A stretch of DNA of 64,000 nucleotides from Streptomyces sp. NBC_01304 (GTDB lineage: Bacteria; Actinomycetota; Actinomycetes; Streptomycetales; Streptomycetaceae), in contig NZ_CP109055.1 in NCBI RefSeq assembly GCF_035975855.1, positions 1,364,001 to 1,428,000 on the forward strand, written 5' to 3'. The position numbers and the translations under genes are program-made. Under the pieces are notes generated by a model, which did no database searches, had not been told where the DNA came from, and saw only the letters and a program-made list of their open reading frames with translations. Within the stretch, counting starts at the first letter, position 1. Each line of letters begins with the position of its first letter. This document shows, piece after piece, positions 58,544 to 64,000 of this stretch.

Positions 58544-59920
58544 TCAGGCGTCTCCTGTCCCGCTGCCGGACGCCCTCGACGCGGAGCTCTTCGCCGCGTC
58601 GTCCGTGAGCAGCGCCCGCAACTGGGCCACCAGCTCGGAGGCGTCCGCCGCCGGCTCGGTGGGGGCGCCGCCCTGCCGGGAGGTGCGGGCCAGGGCCGTC
58701 AGCTGGGCGGCGACATCGGACTCGTAGACCTGTTCCTCCTCGACCGGTCCGCCCTCCTGGCGCAGCCCGACCGTCATGTCGATCAGCTTGCCGATGATCA
58801 CGGTCATGACGAAGGAGAACAGCCCGAGCACCAGGATGGCGACCAGCTGGCGGCCGAGCAGCGTCCAGGAACCGCCGTAGAACAGGCCCTTCTGGCCGGT
58901 CATGGCCCCCGTGCCGGCGAGACCCACCATCGCCATGCCGAACAGTCCGCCCCAGCCGTGGATGCCGACCACGTCGAGGGTGTCGTCGACGCCGAGCCGG
59001 TACTTCCAGCTGATGGCGAAGGCGCAGGTCAGACCGGCAAGGAAGCCGATGACCGTGGCCCAGACCGGGGAGACACCACCGGCCGCCGGGGTCATGGCGA
59101 CCAGGCCGGTGACCGCGCCCATGCACATGTCGAGCAGGCTGACGGCCCGGTTGCGCCAGTAGACGGTGAGCGCCCAGCCGATCATCGCGGCGCCCGCCGC
59201 CAGCTGAGAGTTGAGGAAGCCCATGGCCGCGGCACCGGGTACGTGCAGCGAGGAGGCGGTGTTGAAGCCGAACCAGCCGAACCACATCAGCGAGACGCCG
59301 ATCACGGCGAGCGGCACGTTGTGCGGCCGGATCTCCTCGCGCTCGAAGTCCTTGCGCTTGCCCGCCGCGATCGCGAGGGCCAACCCGGCCGCTCCCGAGC
59401 TGAGTTCGACGACAGTGCCACCGGAGAAGTCGACCGCGACGACCTGCTTGGCGACCCACCCGTCGGCGTCGAACACCCAGTGCGCCATGGGGATGTAGAC
59501 GAGCAGGGTCCAGGCGCAGACGAAGGTGATCCAGCCGGCCATCTTGGCGCGGCCCGCGACCGAGCCGCTGATCAGGGCGACCGTGACGATGGCGAACGAC
59601 ATGTGGAAGACCGAGAAGATCACGGTCGGCACGTTCCCGGTCGCGGTCTTGAGGCCGATGCCCTGCATGAAGGCGTTGTCGAGGTTGCCGATGATGCCGA
59701 GCCCGCCGACGTCCTCGCCGAAGGCGAGGGAGTAGCCGACGGCGAACCAGATGACGGTGACGAAGGCGACGCACACGAAGCACATCTTCAGCATCGCCAC
59801 GACCTGCCCGGTCTTGACCATGCCGCCGTAGAAGAAGGCCAGCCCGGGTGCCATGAGCAACACCATGGCCGCGCTCATCATCAGCCAGGCGGTGTTGCCC
59901 GAGTCGAATACCGCGCCCAT
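58544..59920 (-). CDS. amt: Ammonium transporter (Amt), second tandem copy
   Basis: A 458-residue Amt/Mep/Rh channel with eleven TM helices. It opens TAWLMMSAAMVLLMAPGLAFFYGGMVK. The conserved Asp (VDFSGGTVV) and the second twin His (DVVGIHGWGGLFG) are present, but the first twin-His position is Glu172 (VVELSSGAAG). The C-terminus is extended by about 70 hydrophilic residues. The ATG touches the stop of the upstream Amt gene (TGATG); a GTG one codon earlier is also possible. Followed by a strong terminator. It shares an operon with the first Amt and lies beside urease genes, linking ammonium transport to urea use. Confidence 0.92.
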   Translation of the reverse strand: MGAVFDSGNTAWLMMSAAMVLLMAPGLAFFYGGMVKTGQVVAMLKMCFVCVAFVTVIWFAVGYSLAFGEDVGGLGIIGNLDNAFMQGIGLKTATGNVPTVIFSVFHMSFAIVTVALISGSVAGRAKMAGWITFVCAWTLLVYIPMAHWVFDADGWVAKQVVAVDFSGGTVVELSSGAAGLALAIAAGKRKDFEREEIRPHNVPLAVIGVSLMWFGWFGFNTASSLHVPGAAAMGFLNSQLAAGAAMIGWALTVYWRNRAVSLLDMCMGAVTGLVAMTPAAGGVSPVWATVIGFLAGLTCAFAISWKYRLGVDDTLDVVGIHGWGGLFGMAMVGLAGTGAMTGQKGLFYGGSWTLLGRQLVAILVLGLFSFVMTVIIGKLIDMTVGLRQEGGPVEEEQVYESDVAAQLTALARTSRQGGAPTEPAADASELVAQLRALLTDDAAKSSASRASGSGTGDA

Positions 59921-61308
59921 CACTTGTCACGCTCCCGTCGTTCCAGCAGGGTGATCACTTCGCCGAGCAGTGCGGCATCCGCCTCGGCCCGGGAGCCCGC
60001 CGGAGCCGGGACGCCTGCCGCCGATACGCCTCCGGAGGTCCCGGCAGCGGCGCCGGCCGGCGCGAGCCGGGAGCGGATCTCCTCGATGGTGGCCTGGTCG
60101 TACGCCACTTCCTCCTCCTTGCCGGGCACGGCCTCGTACTCCTCAGTCGTACGGAAACCGACGGTCCGGTTGATCAGTTGGGCAATCAGCCAGGTCATGC
60201 AGAAGGAGAAGGCGATCGTGGCCACGACGGCGACGGCCTGCCGCCAGAGCTGGTCGAATCCGCCGCCGTAGAAGAGGCCCTTCTTGCCGCTCATGGCGGC
60301 GGTGGCGAAGAAGCCGATGCCGAGGGTGCCGACGATGCCGCCGAAGCCGTGCACCCCGACCACGTCGAGGGTGTCGTCCACGTGGATCTTGTACTTGAAG
60401 TTGATCGCGAAGGCGCAGACCAGACCCGCGACGAAGCCGATGACCAGCGCGCCGACCGGTGAGACCTCACCGCAGGACGGGGTGATGGCGACCATGCCGG
60501 CGACCGAGGCCGAGGCGACGCCGAGCATCTCGACCTTGCCGTGCTGATACTTCTCCACGATCGGCCAGCTGATCATCGCGGCGCAGGCGGCGAGCTGGGT
60601 ATTGAGGAAGGCCATCGGGGCGCCGCCCTCGTCCTGCAGCGCCGACCCGGCGTTGAAGCCGAACCAGCCGAACCACAGCAGGGCGAGCCCGATCACGACC
60701 AGCGGCAGGTTGTGCGGGGTGATCGCCTGCCGCTCGAAGTCCTTGCGCCTGCGCAGCACGATGGCGCAGGCGAGGCCCGCCGCCCCCGAGTTGATCTCGA
60801 CGGGCAGTCCGCCCGCGAAGTCGAGGGCGCCCAGGTTGCCTGCGATCCATCCGTCGGGCGCGAACACCCAGTGGGCGAGCGGGATATAGACGAGCAGCGT
60901 CCAGGCGACGACGAAGACGAGCCAGCCCCGCATCGTGGCACGGCCCGCGATCGACCCGCTGATCAGCGCCACCGTGATGATCGCGAAGGACATCTGGAAG
61001 CAGGAGAAGATCGTGGTGGGGATGGAGCCGTGCAGCGACGTCATGTCCACGCCGCGCAGGAACGCGTGGTCGAGATTGCCGATGAGCCCCGCGCCCGCGT
61101 CCGGGCCGAAGGCCAGGGTGTAACCGACGGCCAGCCACAGCAGCGAGACGAGCGCCAGACAGGCGAAGCTCATCTTGAGCATGACCAGCACGTGATTGGT
61201 CTTGACCATGCCCCCGTAGAAGAAGGCGAGGCCCGGGGTCATCAGCAGGACCATGGCCGTACTGACCATCAGCCAGGCCGTGTTGCCGGTATCGAAGGCG
61301 GACGACAT
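59920..61308 (-). CDS. amt: Ammonium transporter (Amt), first tandem copy
   Basis: A 462-residue Amt family channel, clearly paralogous to the next gene. It has TAWLMVSTAMVLLMTPGLAFFYGGMVK, Asp in LDFAGG, the second twin His in DVVGVHGFGGIVG and Glu171 where the first twin His normally sits (PVEINSGAAG). The hydrophilic tail (about 65 residues, EEEVAYDQATIEEIRSRLAP) differs from its partner's. It follows ureD with a 27-base gap, so it may be the continuation of the urease transcript. The two copies may form mixed trimers. Confidence 0.92.
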   Translation of the reverse strand: MSSAFDTGNTAWLMVSTAMVLLMTPGLAFFYGGMVKTNHVLVMLKMSFACLALVSLLWLAVGYTLAFGPDAGAGLIGNLDHAFLRGVDMTSLHGSIPTTIFSCFQMSFAIITVALISGSIAGRATMRGWLVFVVAWTLLVYIPLAHWVFAPDGWIAGNLGALDFAGGLPVEINSGAAGLACAIVLRRRKDFERQAITPHNLPLVVIGLALLWFGWFGFNAGSALQDEGGAPMAFLNTQLAACAAMISWPIVEKYQHGKVEMLGVASASVAGMVAITPSCGEVSPVGALVIGFVAGLVCAFAINFKYKIHVDDTLDVVGVHGFGGIVGTLGIGFFATAAMSGKKGLFYGGGFDQLWRQAVAVVATIAFSFCMTWLIAQLINRTVGFRTTEEYEAVPGKEEEVAYDQATIEEIRSRLAPAGAAAGTSGGVSAAGVPAPAGSRAEADAALLGEVITLLERRERDK

Positions 61309-61335
61309 CTGCGAGCTTCCCTTCCGATCAGGGGA

Positions 61336-62313
61336 TCACGACTTGCGCAGCAAGGGCGCGGGGGTACCGGTCAGCAGGCGCCGCACGGCGTCCCAGGCGT
61401 GCTCGAGCGCCGCGTGCAGCGCGACGGAGTCGCTGCTCAGGACGCGCAGCCAGGCCCCGCTGTCCTGCGGCAGCACGCTCACGCCGTACAGCAGGCCACT
61501 TCCGTCGAGCGCCGCGTGCAGCGCGTCGGCGACCTCGGCGGCCGGGGCGAGCGGCGTGACGGCGTAGAAGGCGGCCATCAGGTCGTGCCCGCCGAGCACG
61601 GCGGGCCCGGTGACACCGCTGCCGCGAGGTTCGAGACGTACCGCATCCAGCGCCACCAACTGCCCGTCGGGACGGCGCAGTTCGAGGTCCGAGGCGAACA
61701 CCTCATAGGCGTGCCGCTCGCCGCGCGCGAGGCGCCCGGCCGTCATCGACTCCGACACCAGCACGGTCGCCGTCGGGTCCACGGTGACGACGGTGCGCTG
61801 GTAGAAGCGCGAGTCGGCGAACGGGATGGTCACATCCGGCAGGTACTCGACGTACGCGCCGGGGCCGGCGGTGAGGAAGACCTGCTGGACGGCGTAGTCG
61901 TGCTCCATCCGGTAGACCTTGGTGGCAGCCTGCGTGGTGAGGAGTCCGGAACTGTCCGGGCCGAAGGTGAGGTCCGTGCGCAGCCGGTCGGCCTGCAGGA
62001 CGCCGCCGCCGGTCGCCATCAGGAAGGTGATGGGCAGGTCGGGGCGGTGCGGGTCGAAGTACAACGGCCGCATGATCTGCAGGGGCGACTTCTGGTAGTG
62101 CGAGACGAGTTCGGTACGCTCCCCGACCTTGGCGAACCCCAGTTCCAGGAGCCCGATCTTGCCGGGCCGGCCGACCCCGAGCGTGTCGGGGCGGCCGGCG
62201 TGCCGCAGTACCTGGGGCGGGACCCGGGCCGGCTCGTAGTGCTCGGGAGAGAGCCGGGGCACGGCCGGTGGAGTGTCCGTGGGGAGGTCCCGCTCGGTGG
62301 CCATGACGCTCAC
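61336..62313 (-). CDS. ureD: Urease accessory protein UreD (UreH)
   Basis: A 325-residue nickel-insertion chaperone subunit. UreD-type motifs are GRPGKIGLLELGFAKVGERT, PLQIMRPLYFDPHRPDLP, GGGVLQADRLRTDLT and ATKVYRMEHDYAVQQVFL. It forms the UreDFG complex that activates urease. The GTG start overlaps the ureG stop (GTGA) and has an AAGG site; an ATG three codons later is an alternative. Last gene of the urease operon before the amt pair. Confidence 0.92.
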   Translation of the reverse strand: MSVMATERDLPTDTPPAVPRLSPEHYEPARVPPQVLRHAGRPDTLGVGRPGKIGLLELGFAKVGERTELVSHYQKSPLQIMRPLYFDPHRPDLPITFLMATGGGVLQADRLRTDLTFGPDSSGLLTTQAATKVYRMEHDYAVQQVFLTAGPGAYVEYLPDVTIPFADSRFYQRTVVTVDPTATVLVSESMTAGRLARGERHAYEVFASDLELRRPDGQLVALDAVRLEPRGSGVTGPAVLGGHDLMAAFYAVTPLAPAAEVADALHAALDGSGLLYGVSVLPQDSGAWLRVLSSDSVALHAALEHAWDAVRRLLTGTPAPLLRKS

Positions 62314-62930
62314 GCGGGGACCTTGCGGAAGGTCATCAGGAAGTCCGCGATCTTGTCGAGGCCTTCGCCGGTCAGGCAGTTGGTGAGTACGACGGGGCGG
62401 CCCTCGCGGACCCGCTCGGCGTCGGACTCCATGACGCCCAGGTCGCACCGTACGTACTGCGCGATGTCGATCTTGTTGATGACCAGCAGATCCGACTCGG
62501 TGATGCCCGGCCCGCGCTTGCGCGGCATCTTCTCGCCCTCGGCCGTGTCCAGGACGAACAGGAACAGGTCGACCAGGACCGGGCTGAAGGTAAGGGTCAG
62601 GTTGTCGCCGCCCGACTCGAAGAGCAGGGTGTCGATGTCCGGGAAGGCTTCGAGGAGTTCGGCCCCCGCGGCCAGGTTCATCGTCGGGTCGTCGCGTACC
62701 GCGGTGTGCGGGCAGGCGCCGGTCTCCACCCCGACCACCCGCTCCGGGGCGAGCATCCCGGCCAGGGTGCGCCGTACGTGGTGGGCGTCCTCCTGGGTGT
62801 AGATGTCGTTGGTGATGACCGCGGGCCGGTGGCCGCGCTCGATCAGGACCGGCACAAGGGCCTCGATCAGCGCGGTCTTGCCCGAGCCGACGGGCCCGCC
62901 GATGCCGACCCGCAGCACGTTGTCTGTCAT
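62310..62930 (-). CDS. ureG: Urease accessory GTPase UreG
   Basis: A 206-residue SIMIBI GTPase that couples GTP hydrolysis to nickel delivery. P-loop GIGGPVGSGKTALIEAL, the metal-binding VETGACPHTAVRDD (Cys-Pro-His) and the base-recognition motif VINKIDIAQYV are intact. The ATG at 62930 follows ureF after a small duplicated segment. No ureE (nickel storage chaperone) is present in the window; UreG could take nickel from another source. Confidence 0.95.
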   Translation of the reverse strand: MTDNVLRVGIGGPVGSGKTALIEALVPVLIERGHRPAVITNDIYTQEDAHHVRRTLAGMLAPERVVGVETGACPHTAVRDDPTMNLAAGAELLEAFPDIDTLLFESGGDNLTLTFSPVLVDLFLFVLDTAEGEKMPRKRGPGITESDLLVINKIDIAQYVRCDLGVMESDAERVREGRPVVLTNCLTGEGLDKIADFLMTFRKVPA

Positions 62931-62947
62931 CAGGTGCGTCTTCTCTC

Positions 62948-62988
62948 TCTGCTGGTTGCCAGGAGGCTTCTGCTGGTTGCTAGGAGGC
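62948..62988. repeat. Tandem 21-base duplication at the ureF 3' end
   Basis: TCTGCTGGTTGCCAGGAGGC (62948-62967) and TCTGCTGGTTGCTAGGAGGC (62969-62988) differ at one base. The copy nearer ureF contains its TAG stop (62982-62980 on the minus strand). The duplication lengthens the ureF-ureG gap by one unit and carries no gene. Confidence 0.85.
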
Positions 62989-63681
62989 GAACAGCCGTGC
63001 CTCGGCCCGCTCGTGGCGGCCGGACATGGCATCCGCCAGGGGTACGCAGCCGCCGATGTCGGCGAGGTCGCGCACGACCGCGTCCGCCGTAACCTCGGCG
63101 ATCACGGGAGCGGTCGTGCGCAGCACCACCTGCGCCTTGCGGTGGTCGGTGAGCCGCAGCCGCAGCGCGGCCCCCACGAAGCTCGTACAGAACGCGAACA
63201 GGTCGCTCGCCACGGCCTGTTCGACGGGCACGCCGGCCGCCGCGTAGGCGATGCCCGCCGCGACGGCCTGGCAGCAAGGGGTCTGCTTGGCGGCCACGAG
63301 TTCCGCGTACCGGTCGAGCTCCGCACCGCCCACCGACTCCTGGGCGATGTCCAGGAGTTGGCGTCCGGTGCGGGTGGCGGCCAGGCGCAGTTCCCGGTTG
63401 AGCTTGGTGGCGTGCAGCCGTTGGTCGCAGTCCACGACCCGCGCCCAGTCCCCCGCACGGGCGGCCCGGTGCGCCACCGCGAGGGCGGTGGCGTCGGCCG
63501 GGCCGACCGCGTGGCGGAGCAGATCGGCCAGGAGCTCCGGCACGGCGTCCGGGGTGACGGCCTTGGCCTGCGCATAGCCTTCGAGCCCGTGCGAGAGCGT
63601 GTAGAACCCGCTGGGGAAGGCCGAGTCGGTCAGCTGGAGGCTGACCAACAGCGCGTCGAGACCCTGCACCGGACCGCTCAC
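62980..63681 (-). CDS. ureF: Urease accessory protein UreF
   Basis: A 233-residue all-helical accessory protein acting as an adaptor between UreD and UreG. The family opening LLVSLQLTDSAFPSGFYTLSHGLE is intact, as is the later LAATRTGRQLLDIA. Its GTG start overlaps the ureC stop (GTGA), so it is translationally coupled. Length is normal. Confidence 0.93.
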   Translation of the reverse strand: MSGPVQGLDALLVSLQLTDSAFPSGFYTLSHGLEGYAQAKAVTPDAVPELLADLLRHAVGPADATALAVAHRAARAGDWARVVDCDQRLHATKLNRELRLAATRTGRQLLDIAQESVGGAELDRYAELVAAKQTPCCQAVAAGIAYAAAGVPVEQAVASDLFAFCTSFVGAALRLRLTDHRKAQVVLRTTAPVIAEVTADAVVRDLADIGGCVPLADAMSGRHERAEARLFAS

Positions 63682-64000
63682 GCCAGGTAGAACAGCTGGG
63701 CCAGCGGGAGCGTCTGGGCCGGCTCGATGGTGGCGATCTCGCCGTCGAGCTTCACCTTGTACGTCTCCGGGTCGACCTCGACCTTCGGGGTGCGGTCGTT
63801 GAGGACCATGTGCTGCTTGCCGACGGAGCGGCAGTGCTTGACCGGCAGCACCAGCGAGTCGAGGCCCAGCTTCTCGGGGATGCCCGCGTCGATGCCCGCC
63901 TGCGACATGAACGTCACCCGGGTCGACTGCTTGGCCTTGCCCAGGGCGCCGAACATGGGCCGGAAGTAGACCGGCTGCGGCGTGGGCAGCGAGGCGTTGG
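63678..64000 (-). CDS. ureC: Urease alpha subunit UreC (3' end only)
   Basis: The last 107 codons of the catalytic subunit; the gene continues beyond the window. The tail (PTPQPVYFRPMFGALGKA, VTFMSQAGIDAGIPEKLGL, KHCRSVGKQHMVLNDRTP, LAQLFYLA) matches the UreC C-terminus closely. The nickel ligands lie outside the window. It heads the coupled series ureC-ureF-ureG-ureD. Confidence 0.94.
   Translation of the reverse strand, partial: NASLPTPQPVYFRPMFGALGKAKQSTRVTFMSQAGIDAGIPEKLGLDSLVLPVKHCRSVGKQHMVLNDRTPKVEVDPETYKVKLDGEIATIEPAQTLPLAQLFYLA

Overview
The window is high-GC actinobacterial DNA and most likely comes from a Streptomyces chromosome. The signs are strong G/C bias at third codon positions, frequent GTG starts, four-base ATGA/GTGA gene overlaps, CebR-type operators in front of cellulases, and dispersed palindromes of a kind common in Streptomyces. 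I see no tRNA or rRNA gene, insertion sequence, prophage or CRISPR array. I had no database access, so family calls rest on recognising motifs and domain order.

Positions 1-38,000 are a plant cell wall degradation island. Positions 1-6,990 look like a xyloglucan module: two ABC permeases, a GH42 beta-galactosidase, a GH12 endoglucanase, a LacI-family regulator and a GH29-PA14 alpha-L-fucosidase. Positions 7,135-13,504 form a divergent cellulase set, each protein carrying CBM2: GH5 plus GH6 on the minus strand and GH48 on the plus strand. CebR-like boxes control both sides. Positions 13,812-17,557 hold an unusual three-gene operon: a stand-alone adenylating enzyme, a six-TM ferric-reductase-like flavoprotein and an enoyl-CoA hydratase. 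The first two match the two halves of the fungal protein TmpL.

Positions 17,600-37,900 are mainly pectin genes. Two plus-strand genes encode a PL1 pectate lyase and a PL1-pectin methylesterase fusion. A long minus-strand array follows: GntR regulator, DapA-like aldolase/dehydratase, IlvD/Edd dehydratase, two sugar permeases, Gfo/Idh oxidoreductase, PmoA-like protein, GH43, a second PL1-pectinesterase fusion, a solute-binding lipoprotein, a CE12 acetylesterase and a PL1 lyase. The enzymes cut pectin, the ABC system imports the fragments, and the dehydratase/aldolase pair probably feeds sugar acids into central metabolism. A LacI-type palindrome centred on GAAGCGCTTC recurs near several of these genes, once inside a coding region. 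A small RTX-repeat protein, a LuxR regulator and a lipoprotein are inserted between 21 and 23.3 kb.

Positions 38,000-47,800 are ordinary chromosomal genes: an endonuclease/phosphatase-family membrane protein, an ABC-F ATPase with a long structured leader, GerW-like, lipase, LysE, phosphotransferase, GNAT, YciO and DedA genes, with several clear terminators. Positions 47,928-55,057 are a candidate metal-acquisition locus. A binding protein, permease and ATPase are co-transcribed with a DUF364 protein, a PduX-like GHMP kinase and a cysteine-synthase-like PLP enzyme. They lie divergent from an MFS exporter across a near-palindromic Zur/Fur-type box.

Positions 55,176-64,000 hold a DUF421 protein, a SnoaL/PadR divergent pair, a seryl-tRNA synthetase behind a T-box leader with a serine specifier, two tandem Amt ammonium transporters that both carry Glu in place of the first twin His, and the end of a urease operon (ureC-F-G-D).
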